30,312 nt of DNA from a virus. The stretch covers positions 1 to 30,312 of the IMG/VR virus record IMGVR_UViG_3300020436_000054. One strand, 5' to 3'. Both the position numbers and the translations under genes were made by a program. This document shows positions 16,328 to 23,350 of this stretch, piece by piece (position 1 is the stretch's first letter; each line of letters starts with the position of its first letter). The notes under the pieces were generated by a model. That model was not told the origin of the DNA, did not search any database, and saw nothing but the letters and a program-made list of their open reading frames with translations.

Positions 16328-16715
16328 CAATTTCGGTGGTTTAGAAAAGGCGTTTGATACCTCAGAACCTAAACCCAAAAAAGCAACTCCTATCAAAAAT
16401 ACTGATGATCAAGTCAATGATGATCATGAGTATGCTAGGTCAAACCTATACTCTCTCATAGAGAAAGGACAGGAAGCAGTCGATGGTGCTTTAGATGTAG
16501 CACAAGGGAGTGACCACCCTAGAGCATATGAGGTAGCAGGACAGTTAATCAAACACGTCGGTGACGTTGCTGATAAACTCATGGCACTTCAGAAGACAAC
16601 CAAAGAAGTAAAGGAAGAGAAAAAGAAAGGACCTTCCACAGTCAACAACGCTTTATTTGTTGGTAGCACAGCAGATTTACAGAAGATGTTGAAGAATGCT
16701 TCCAAGGATAAATAA
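16320..16715 (+). CDS. gp16: Small terminase subunit gp16
   Basis: gp16 recognises viral DNA and regulates the gp17 packaging motor. The 131-residue protein has a charged, flexible N-terminus, then a central helical hairpin (residues ~38-95; ARSNLYSLIEKGQEAVDGAL and GQLIKHVGDVADKLMALQK) that forms the oligomeric ring in T4 gp16. A Lys/Glu linker and the C-terminal signature NNALFVGSTADLQKMLK follow. It is shorter than T4 gp16 (about 164). It starts 8 bases inside gene 15. Gene 17 does not follow directly: almost 5 kb of accessory and tail-fibre-like genes separate the two terminase subunits. Confidence 0.9.
   Translation: MDNNFGGLEKAFDTSEPKPKKATPIKNTDDQVNDDHEYARSNLYSLIEKGQEAVDGALDVAQGSDHPRAYEVAGQLIKHVGDVADKLMALQKTTKEVKEEKKKGPSTVNNALFVGSTADLQKMLKNASKDK
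16707..16714 (+). promoter_or_regulatory. Late promoter (GATAAATA)
   Basis: This is a seven-of-eight match to the T4 late octamer, overlapping the gene 16 stop codon and ending 23 bases before the ATG at 16738. Placement fits a late promoter for the inserted structural genes. Confidence 0.6.
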
Positions 16716-16737
16716 GTAAGAACCAACTATTATTAAC

Positions 16738-17280
16738 ATGTCAGTATTAAAAGTAGTGCAGGATGGACCTACGGTGACCGTCGGTAGTGCTGCCAACACA
16801 CAAAGTACAGCACTATCTGTGAAGACAGGTATCTATCGCTTCGCTGCTGAAGTCGCAAAGGGCGGTGCTGCCATACAGCTAGGTGGAGCTGCCAATGCCA
16901 CTAACTCAAGTTTATATGTAGAGAAAGGCGAATCAGTCATCGTTAAAGGTGATAGCCCAGTGCGTATGGGTATCACAGGTGCTACTGCTGCTAACCCAGT
17001 AGTATTCACGATAGAAAGATCAGGTGGAAATCATAATCAGATTAAGGTAGGAGACTACGTTACAACAACTGGTTCATCTGTTGGAGCATATAATTTATCT
17101 CATGTTGAGGTAACTGCTGCTACACCTACCACATTCACAATCGGTGGTACAGATGGATCTGGTTTCGCTGCGTTCTCAGGAACTGCTGAAGTGCGTAACT
17201 CTATGAAGTATGCTATAATGCCTAAGACTGCTAGTGGAGCAACAGTCCACTGTACAGAGGTTCAAGTCGTTGTATCATAA
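16738..17280 (+). CDS. Putative small beta-rich structural protein
   Basis: This 180-residue protein is rich in Ala, Gly, Thr and Val, with alternating hydrophobic/polar strands throughout (LKVVQDGPTVTVGSAAN near the start, VKGDSPVRMG near 75) and no helix-rich region, signal peptide or catalytic motif. This resembles small virion proteins of marine T4-like phages, but I cannot name it. It has its own late-promoter-like element 23 bases upstream and couples to the next gene through TAATG. A role as a head or tail decoration protein is inferred from position and composition. Confidence 0.7.
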   Translation: MSVLKVVQDGPTVTVGSAANTQSTALSVKTGIYRFAAEVAKGGAAIQLGGAANATNSSLYVEKGESVIVKGDSPVRMGITGATAANPVVFTIERSGGNHNQIKVGDYVTTTGSSVGAYNLSHVEVTAATPTTFTIGGTDGSGFAAFSGTAEVRNSMKYAIMPKTASGATVHCTEVQVVVS

Positions 17281-17513
17281 TGATCACAGAAGCTGCGAGA
17301 CTGAATGAGTATGGCAAATACTATTACGTCGAGTTGGTTTGGCGTGGTAGACCATACCGTGTTCAGATATTTTTCCCGAAGCTTCAGAAACCACAACGTC
17401 AGGATATCCAGAAACAAGCTGGCAAGATATATCCTGGTGCTAGAATAGTATCATATGTAGAAGCAAGTCGTTCTAACGACCTACCTATGCTATTCGCTAT
17501 TGATTATTTCTAA
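17280..17513 (+). CDS. Conserved small hypothetical protein
   Basis: This 77-residue protein begins with a short helix (ITEAARLNEYG), continues with beta strands (YYYVELVWRGRPYRVQIFF), a basic helix (KPQRQDIQKQAGKI) and a hydrophobic end (PMLFAIDYF). It is basic overall, so nucleic-acid contact is possible but undemonstrated. Its start shares a base with the previous stop and its stop shares a base with the next ATG, so it is translated as part of a coupled series. I do not recognise the family. Confidence 0.7.
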   Translation: MITEAARLNEYGKYYYVELVWRGRPYRVQIFFPKLQKPQRQDIQKQAGKIYPGARIVSYVEASRSNDLPMLFAIDYF

Positions 17514-17671
17514 TGCAGTTCAGAGAAAGCGACATACTAGAATTACTAGACATGTGTCGCACAACAGATAAATGTAGTGTCAAACTTATACGTAAGTTAG
17601 AAGACTACCTAGAACAATATTCTTGTGATGAGCAAAATCTGGCACGAACATATCCCCCCTTCCCTTTTTAA
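17513..17671 (+). CDS. Possible 52-aa small protein overlapping the next gene
   Basis: A TAATG junction opens a 52-codon frame beginning MQFRESDILELLDMCR and ending PPFPF. Residues 1-40 look like a compact acidic helix pair. It fills the only gap between two genes and overlaps the downstream oxygenase gene by 44 bases. The Pro/Phe-rich end lies in the overlap and may be just read-through into another gene's frame. It could instead be leader sequence for coupled translation of the oxygenase. Confidence 0.5.
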   Translation: MQFRESDILELLDMCRTTDKCSVKLIRKLEDYLEQYSCDEQNLARTYPPFPF

Positions 17672-18173
17672 CAAGTTAAAAGATGCTTGTATAGAAAGAA
17701 GGAAAGACGAAGACTGGGACTATAATAATAAATTAGTTGGTGCTTTGAATCAACAGTCATCTCTCGTTCCTACTGAGGGGTTGGAAGATTATCTCGTCCA
17801 TACTTCACAGAATATTTGGCATACATTCTTTCAGACATGCCCATATAAAGGAGACTTCAATCCAAACTATTTGGATCTCCGCGAACTATGGGTAAACTAT
17901 CAGAAACCTGGTCAATACAATCCTTACCACTGCCATCATGGTGTGGTAAGTTTTGTTATTTTTGTAGACATACCATACGGTGTGGAAGAACGGAAAGACT
18001 TTGCTAGTGATGGTGGATTCCAACTAGAGGATAGACTTATCAACGTGGATAGATCATGGAATGGACAGGTACTTATGTTTCCATCTCCTACTAATCACGC
18101 AGTGTATCCTTATCATTCCACAGACAAAGAAAGAATTACTGTAGCAGGAAATTTATTCTGGAAAGTGTGCTAA
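17628..18173 (+). CDS. Putative Fe(II)/2-oxoglutarate oxygenase, HxH type
   Basis: The 181-residue protein (the GTG one codon before this ATG is possible but less likely) has an Fe/2OG-like layout. QYNPYHCHHG gives H101-C-H103, strand SFVIFVDIPY follows, FPSPTNHAVYPY supplies distal H157, and R169 in DKERITVAGN is the probable 2OG anchor. It is the HxH subtype seen at 2278 and 3685, without the canonical acidic ligand. It sits between the terminase genes, away from the oxygenase operon. Related genes recur at this place in marine T4-like phages as far as I recall (unverified). The substrate is unknown. Confidence 0.78.
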   Translation: MSKIWHEHIPPSLFNKLKDACIERRKDEDWDYNNKLVGALNQQSSLVPTEGLEDYLVHTSQNIWHTFFQTCPYKGDFNPNYLDLRELWVNYQKPGQYNPYHCHHGVVSFVIFVDIPYGVEERKDFASDGGFQLEDRLINVDRSWNGQVLMFPSPTNHAVYPYHSTDKERITVAGNLFWKVC

Positions 18174-18176
18174 ATA
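18170..18176 (+). promoter_or_regulatory. Candidate late promoter (CTAAATA)
   Basis: CTAAATA overlaps the stop codon of the oxygenase gene and ends 20 bases before the ATG at 18197. The same heptamer stands before three other genes in this window. Confidence 0.45.
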
Positions 18177-18196
18177 TATTAGCATCAATTATTGCC

Positions 18197-18430
18197 ATGT
18201 CTGAAGTACCAGAGGATCGCCTCACAGCCCAGATGGACTTTGAGGAAGATATGAGAGAGAACCCTGAGTTTTATAGGGAATATCTTTCTACACACTGCCA
18301 AGAACCCCCACACTGGGATTACATCATAGACAAATGGGTTGCCTATGATCATGGAGTCACGATGTTCTTTGACAAAGAGTCAGAAGCACGTGATTGGTAT
18401 ACGCTAAATACCCATAGTACAAGTAGTTAA
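18197..18430 (+). CDS. Small acidic hypothetical protein
   Basis: This is a 77-residue protein starting at ATG 18197. An upstream in-frame GTG at 18167 would add ten residues but would overlap the preceding gene and the promoter-like CTAAATA, so I prefer the ATG. The sequence is acidic and aromatic-rich (AQMDFEEDMRENPEFYREYL; PPHWDYIIDKW), with no recognised motif. The final codons contain a second CTAAATA that probably serves the downstream tail-fibre-like gene. Confidence 0.6.
   Translation: MSEVPEDRLTAQMDFEEDMRENPEFYREYLSTHCQEPPHWDYIIDKWVAYDHGVTMFFDKESEARDWYTLNTHSTSS
18404..18410 (+). promoter_or_regulatory. Candidate late promoter (CTAAATA)
   Basis: It lies in the end of the 77-codon gene and ends 29 bases before the ATG of the 1050-codon tail-fibre-like gene, the same spacing as the TATAAATA before the giant gene. 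Confidence 0.5.
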
Positions 18431-18439
18431 ACAGTTATA

Positions 18440-21400
18440 ATGTCACTGACGATTCGTAGATTACCTGAACAGGATAACAATCTGCTCAGACCCCCATCCA
18501 GTATACAACCATCACAAAATGGTGACGTAGTATTAGAAGCAACTTCTAATAGCGTTTTGACCATGAAGTTGAAGGGTACTGATGGTGTCGTCAGAAACTT
18601 TGACGTTGGTGGTGGTGGATCAACGATTGGTACAGAATATGATATCCGTGCTATCGCAGCTACATCTCCTGATGTTACATTTAGATTGACATCTTCTTAC
18701 TCTGTATTAGATGATATTACATTTAAAGGTAACTCACAGCAAATAATTTGTTCACGTATAGACGATAATAATATACAATTTGCTTTCCCAACTGATGTCA
18801 CAATGCCTAATGACTTGACAGTCACAGGTGACTTGACAGTTAATGGGACAACAACTACGGTCAATTCTACTACCGTTCAAGTAGATGATAAAAATTTAGA
18901 ACTAGGTACAGTTGCTTCACCTACAGATAGTACAGCCGATGGTGGTGGTATAATCTTGAAAGGAGCATCAGACTATAGCATGCTATGGTCAAATACTAAT
19001 GATGCTTGGACATTCAATCAGAATGTATTTCCAAGTGCTGATAGTACCTATGACTTAGGTAGCAACCTAATACGTTGGCAGAACATATATGGTGATGCTG
19101 CTAACATTACATCAATAACAGGAGCACTTACTGGTAATGCTGACACTGCAAGTACTTTACAGACTGCTAGAGATATCTCAGGCGTTTCATTCGATGGTGG
19201 ATCGGACATCACACTGGTTACAGACAACGTTCAGGAATCAGGGACACCCACGAATGTGTACTTCACAAACACTAGAGCGAGATCTGCGATTTCTATCACG
19301 GACTCTGGAGGTGATGGTGCCCTCGGTTACGACTCAGGCACAGGTGTTATTACCTATACTGGTCCTAGCCCCTCAGAAGTTAGAGCACATTTTTCGGGAG
19401 GGACAGGAGTTACGCTCACATCTGGAATAGTTAACATAGGACAGGCAGTTGGTACAACTGATGATGTAGAATTTAACCAAGTAACAGCCGCAGTTGTAGG
19501 TAACGCAACTACAGCAACAACATTACAGACAGCAAGAAATATAAACGGTGTATCATTTAATGGTGGTGCTGACATCACATTAGATCTAGATGATATTCAA
19601 GAAGCATCATCTACACCAACAAACTTATTCTATACAAATGAGAGAGTAGATGACAGAGTAGCAGTTCTACTTACAGGTGGTAACGGTATAAACAAATCAT
19701 ATGATGATGCTTCCGACTCACTTACATTATCTGTAGACTTTACAGAATTTACAACTGATGATGTTGTAGAAGGATCAACAGATTTATACTTTACTAATAG
19801 TAGAGCAAGAGCTGCTGTATCAGTAACAGACGCAGGAGGAGATGGTAGTCTAGCATTTGATAATAGCACTGGTGTATTCACATACACAGGTCCTAGTGCT
19901 GCTGAAGTAAGAGCACATGTATCAGTCACTGACTTAGGTGGTGACGGATCTATGTCATATGACAGTGGAACTGGCGTTATAACATACACAGGTCCTAGTC
20001 CTCTAGAGACCAGACAACATCTAAGTGGTGGTACAGGTGTATCTTATAACTCCGCATCAGGTGTAATTGCTATAGGTCAGGCAGTTGCTACTAACTCTGA
20101 CGTTACCTTTGGTGAGGTAACTATTGGTGCTAGTGGTACAAGAAACCTACTTATACAGAACACTGACAACGTAGGTACAGTAGACACAGTTGCCAACATC
20201 ACATTCAAGCACAGTGGTATTGACTTTACCTCTGATAGTATTGTTGCTGATGGTAATGACCTAGGACACATTGACTTTAGAAACAATGGTGGTTCTAAGA
20301 TAGCAGCTTTTGGATTTAGAAAGAGAAATACAGAAGGAAGCAAATTAGTATTTGAAGTTGACGCAAATAATAACGGTACACCTAACCTAGAAGTAGGTGA
20401 CACAAACTTATGTCTTGAGTCTAGTTACATCAAACTGACTGCTGCTACAACTAAGGTGATTGGTGCATCACTCACAGTAGAGTTAGATGATGCATCAGAG
20501 AACGCAGGTCCTGATCTTATTATTCAGAGAGACAGTGCTAGTGCGGCTACTAATGACTTACTTGGTGCTGTTAAGTTCCACGGTAGAAATACAAGTAACG
20601 GTGCTGACGTAGAGTTTGGTAAGATACAATCCAAGATACACTTTGATACCGAAGGATCTGAGAGAGGACTATTAAACTTCTCAGTTATAGACGCAGGATC
20701 AGAAGTCAAGACTATGACACTACGTGGTGGTCTAGTCGGTCTTAATATAGAGGAACCCGCAGGACAGTTACACGTCAAAGGTAGTGACACAACTGACCAG
20801 ATCATTATTGAGAACACAACTAACAGTTCTACTACTGCTCCTGACCTTGTATTATACAAGTCAGGTACTATCGGTATTGGACATCAGCCAGGTAGAATTG
20901 ACTTCAGAGGTAGAAATGCTAATGATGATGCTAACGTTACCTATGCAGGTATCTTTGCTGAGGTTACTGGTACATCAAACCTAGCAGAGAACGGAGCACT
21001 TAAGTTCTTTACCGTACAATCTGGTACACTATCTGAAGCCGCAAGAATTACTGAGTCAGGTCACTATAAGTTACAGCAAGATAAAGGTATTGACTTTAGT
21101 AACCAGACATCATTACCTGGCAAGACATATCAGATTCTTGATCACTATGAAGAAGGTTTCTATGATGCTACACCAGAGTTCCAGTCAACAATCAGAGCTG
21201 GTATGACAACTACATCTACTGGTTACTACACTAAGGTAGGTAGAATGGTACATGTACATGCTAAGGTTACAGTTAACATTCAAGACGCATCATTGATTGG
21301 TGGTGTTCTTAAGTTCCCAATTCCATTCCAACCCGCACTATCACATAGTGACGCACCAGTACAGACAGTAGTAATGGATACATCATCCACACACTTCTTG

Positions 21401-21592
21401 AACACAGGACAAGCAATATTCCTAGACGACAGTAAAGATATGGTAGTAGCACATGCAGGATCTCAGAATCAGTGGATGGTACTCCAGATACGTAACGCTG
21501 ATTATAAGAGATCAAGTGTCATCACCGCAGGAAACTGTGCGATTGGTACCGCTGCGTTATTCCTAGACTTTACTTATAGAGCTTCCTCATAA
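18440..21592 (+). CDS. Tail-fibre-like repeat protein
   Basis: This 1050-residue, Gly/Ser/Thr/Asp-rich beta protein has typical trimeric-fibre repeats. TVNGTTTTVNSTTVQVDDKN appears at ~135-155. LQTARxIxGVSFxGGxDITL occurs twice (~240 and ~362). A GGDGxxxxDxxTGVxTYTGPS unit occurs three times (~288, ~463 and ~497). The last third carries shorter fibre-shaft units, and ~900-1050 forms a C-terminal domain with ILDHYEEG, GYYTKVGRMVHV and LDFTYRA. That pattern is known from phage fibre tips. No S74 chaperone domain is visible. It likely makes a receptor-binding or virion fibre. It has a candidate late promoter and couples to gene 17 by TAATG. Confidence 0.85.
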   Translation: MSLTIRRLPEQDNNLLRPPSSIQPSQNGDVVLEATSNSVLTMKLKGTDGVVRNFDVGGGGSTIGTEYDIRAIAATSPDVTFRLTSSYSVLDDITFKGNSQQIICSRIDDNNIQFAFPTDVTMPNDLTVTGDLTVNGTTTTVNSTTVQVDDKNLELGTVASPTDSTADGGGIILKGASDYSMLWSNTNDAWTFNQNVFPSADSTYDLGSNLIRWQNIYGDAANITSITGALTGNADTASTLQTARDISGVSFDGGSDITLVTDNVQESGTPTNVYFTNTRARSAISITDSGGDGALGYDSGTGVITYTGPSPSEVRAHFSGGTGVTLTSGIVNIGQAVGTTDDVEFNQVTAAVVGNATTATTLQTARNINGVSFNGGADITLDLDDIQEASSTPTNLFYTNERVDDRVAVLLTGGNGINKSYDDASDSLTLSVDFTEFTTDDVVEGSTDLYFTNSRARAAVSVTDAGGDGSLAFDNSTGVFTYTGPSAAEVRAHVSVTDLGGDGSMSYDSGTGVITYTGPSPLETRQHLSGGTGVSYNSASGVIAIGQAVATNSDVTFGEVTIGASGTRNLLIQNTDNVGTVDTVANITFKHSGIDFTSDSIVADGNDLGHIDFRNNGGSKIAAFGFRKRNTEGSKLVFEVDANNNGTPNLEVGDTNLCLESSYIKLTAATTKVIGASLTVELDDASENAGPDLIIQRDSASAATNDLLGAVKFHGRNTSNGADVEFGKIQSKIHFDTEGSERGLLNFSVIDAGSEVKTMTLRGGLVGLNIEEPAGQLHVKGSDTTDQIIIENTTNSSTTAPDLVLYKSGTIGIGHQPGRIDFRGRNANDDANVTYAGIFAEVTGTSNLAENGALKFFTVQSGTLSEAARITESGHYKLQQDKGIDFSNQTSLPGKTYQILDHYEEGFYDATPEFQSTIRAGMTTTSTGYYTKVGRMVHVHAKVTVNIQDASLIGGVLKFPIPFQPALSHSDAPVQTVVMDTSSTHFLNTGQAIFLDDSKDMVVAHAGSQNQWMVLQIRNADYKRSSVITAGNCAIGTAALFLDFTYRASS
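19157..20030 (+). repeat. Degenerate fibre-shaft repeats in the tail-fibre-like gene
   Basis: Two copies of LQTARxIxGVSFxGGxDITL lie near 19157-19216 and 19524-19583. Three copies of a GGDGxxxxDxxTGVxTYTGPS unit lie near 19292-19381, 19817-19910 and 19922-20010. The last two copies are nearly adjacent, suggesting a local duplication of the fibre shaft. Confidence 0.7.
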
Positions 21593-23289
21593 TGTCATCA
21601 GCCCAAGACTTCTATCTTGGTAACCCCAACCTTAAAAAGGTTGGAACTGAAATTGAATTTACTCAAGACCAGATCCAAGAATACCTAAAATGCAAAGACG
21701 ATCCTGTCTACTTTGCTATGAATTACATCAAGATTATATCTCTTGATGAGGGTATAGTTCCATTCAAGATGTGGGACTTTCAACAGGAACTGATTAAGAA
21801 CTTTCACGAGAACAGGTTTAATATAGCAAAACTTCCTAGACAGACTGGTAAGTCCACTACGTGTGTGTCTTACCTTTTACATTATGCATTGTTTAATGAC
21901 AATGTGAATATAGGTATCCTAGCAAACAAGCTATCCACTGCTAGAGATCTACTCGGAAGACTACAACTTGCCTATGAACAACTCCCACTCTGGATGCAAC
22001 AGGGAATCATAGCATGGAACAAGGGTAGCATGGAGTTAGAAAATGGATCAAAGATTCTCGCTGCATCTACTTCAGCATCTGCTGTTCGAGGTATGTCGTT
22101 CAACATCATCTTCCTCGATGAGTTTGCGTTTATACCTAACCATATTGCGGAGCAATTCTTTAGTTCCGTTTATCCTACTATTACTTCTGGTAAATCCACA
22201 AAAGTCATCATTATTTCCACGCCAAATGGAATGAATCACTTCTATAAGTTGTGGGTTGACGCACAGAAAGGTAGGAACGGATACATTTGGACTGAAGTAC
22301 ACTGGTCAAAAGTACCAGGTAGGGATGCTGCTTGGAAAGAAACTACTATTGCCAACACGTCAGTCAGACAGTTCACTCAAGAGTTTGACTGTGAGTTCTT
22401 AGGGTCTGTTGACACACTCATAACTGCTAGTAAGTTACGCACACTGACATATGATGATCCAATTAAGTCAAATGGATCGCTAGATGTGTATGAAAATCCT
22501 ATACCTGAAAGAGATTATATAATTACATGCGATATATCGCGGGGTTTAGCACAGGATTATAGTGCTTTCTGCGTGATAGACATATCACAAGCTCCATGGA
22601 AGTTAGTAGCAAAGTATAGAGACCATGATATTAGACCTATGTTACTACCTAATGTCATAGCAGACGTAGCAAAGATATACAATATGGCATATGTTTTGAT
22701 AGAGGTGAATGATCTAGGAGAGGCAGTCGCATCACAGCTCCATTATGATGTGGAGTATGAGAATGTACTCATGTGTGCTATGCGTGGTAGAGCTGGACAG
22801 ATAGTTGGTACAGGATTTAGCGGAGGTAAAACACAGATGGGTGTCAAGATGAGTAAAACTGTGAAAGCACAGGGATGCTCAAACCTCAAGACGCTGATAG
22901 AGGATGACAAACTAATTGTAAACGACTATAACATTGTATCTGAGCTGACTACATTCATACAAAACAAGCAATCATTTGAGGCAGACGAGGGATATAATGA
23001 TGACCTTGTGATGTGTCTTGTCATCTTTGCATGGTTGGTACAACAGGAATATTTCAAGGAACTGACTGATCAGGACATAAGACGGAGGATATATGAGGAG
23101 CAAAAGAATCAGATAGAACAAGATATGGCACCATTTGGTTTCATTCTCAACGGTGTAGATGATGAAGAAGTTGTGGTAGATGAGAAAGGAGATGTCTGGT
23201 CACTTGAGATGGACGGTAGTGACAGGGAGACTTCAAAATGGAACACAGATGAGTATGGTGACAGATCATTTATGTGGGAGTATCGGTAG
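21592..23289 (+). CDS. gp17: Large terminase subunit gp17 (packaging ATPase/nuclease)
   Basis: gp17 powers DNA packaging and makes the headful cut. In this 565-residue protein the ATPase domain has Walker A PRQTGKST (K87) and Walker B IIFLDEF (D176, catalytic E177). The RNase H-like nuclease domain has D314 in ITCDISRG, an acidic site in LIEVNDLG, and D470/D471 in YNDDLVM. The length fits T4 gp17 (610) and cyanophage homologues. Unlike T4, it is separated from gene 16 by six intervening genes. Its first 53 bases contain two consecutive perfect inverted repeats. The start is coupled to the upstream fibre gene by TAATG. Confidence 0.97.
   Translation: MSSAQDFYLGNPNLKKVGTEIEFTQDQIQEYLKCKDDPVYFAMNYIKIISLDEGIVPFKMWDFQQELIKNFHENRFNIAKLPRQTGKSTTCVSYLLHYALFNDNVNIGILANKLSTARDLLGRLQLAYEQLPLWMQQGIIAWNKGSMELENGSKILAASTSASAVRGMSFNIIFLDEFAFIPNHIAEQFFSSVYPTITSGKSTKVIIISTPNGMNHFYKLWVDAQKGRNGYIWTEVHWSKVPGRDAAWKETTIANTSVRQFTQEFDCEFLGSVDTLITASKLRTLTYDDPIKSNGSLDVYENPIPERDYIITCDISRGLAQDYSAFCVIDISQAPWKLVAKYRDHDIRPMLLPNVIADVAKIYNMAYVLIEVNDLGEAVASQLHYDVEYENVLMCAMRGRAGQIVGTGFSGGKTQMGVKMSKTVKAQGCSNLKTLIEDDKLIVNDYNIVSELTTFIQNKQSFEADEGYNDDLVMCLVIFAWLVQQEYFKELTDQDIRRRIYEEQKNQIEQDMAPFGFILNGVDDEEVVVDEKGDVWSLEMDGSDRETSKWNTDEYGDRSFMWEYR
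21603..21644 (+). other. Tandem inverted repeats at the 5' end of gene 17
   Basis: There are two perfect potential stem-loops. The first, 21603-21620, has stem CCAAGA/TCTTGG with a 6-base loop. The second, 21626-21644, has stem CCAACCTT/AAGGTTGG with a 3-base loop. They start 11 bases into the coding sequence. No T-run follows, so a simple terminator is unlikely; a translational brake or protein-binding element is possible. Confidence 0.5.
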
Positions 23290-23303
23290 AAAAGCTACTT
23301 TCC

Positions 23304-23310
23304 CTAAATA
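23304..23310 (+). promoter_or_regulatory. Candidate late promoter for gene 18 (CTAAATA)
   Basis: It lies in the 61-base gap between genes 17 and 18, one of the few real intergenic gaps in the window, ending 40 bases before the gene 18 ATG. Confidence 0.55.
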
Positions 23311-23337
23311 TTTTTAGACAAATTGAAATTATTCATC

Positions 23338-23342
23338 AGGAG
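23338..23342 (+). promoter_or_regulatory. Ribosome binding site of gene 18 (AGGAG)
   Basis: AGGAG with an 8-base spacer to ATG 23351 supports this start. It is one of the few strong Shine-Dalgarno sites in the window, fitting high expression of the sheath. Confidence 0.75.
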
Positions 23343-23350
23343 TACCAAGC

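Noticed and set aside
17561-17572. AGATAAATGT as a late promoter
   Set aside because: It lacks the final A of ATAAATA and lies within a small frame, 50 or more bases from any clear need for a promoter.
19137-20984. Several 66-119 codon frames on both strands inside the tail-fibre-like gene
   Set aside because: They arise from repetitive codons of the fibre repeats and have no start or ribosome-binding support.
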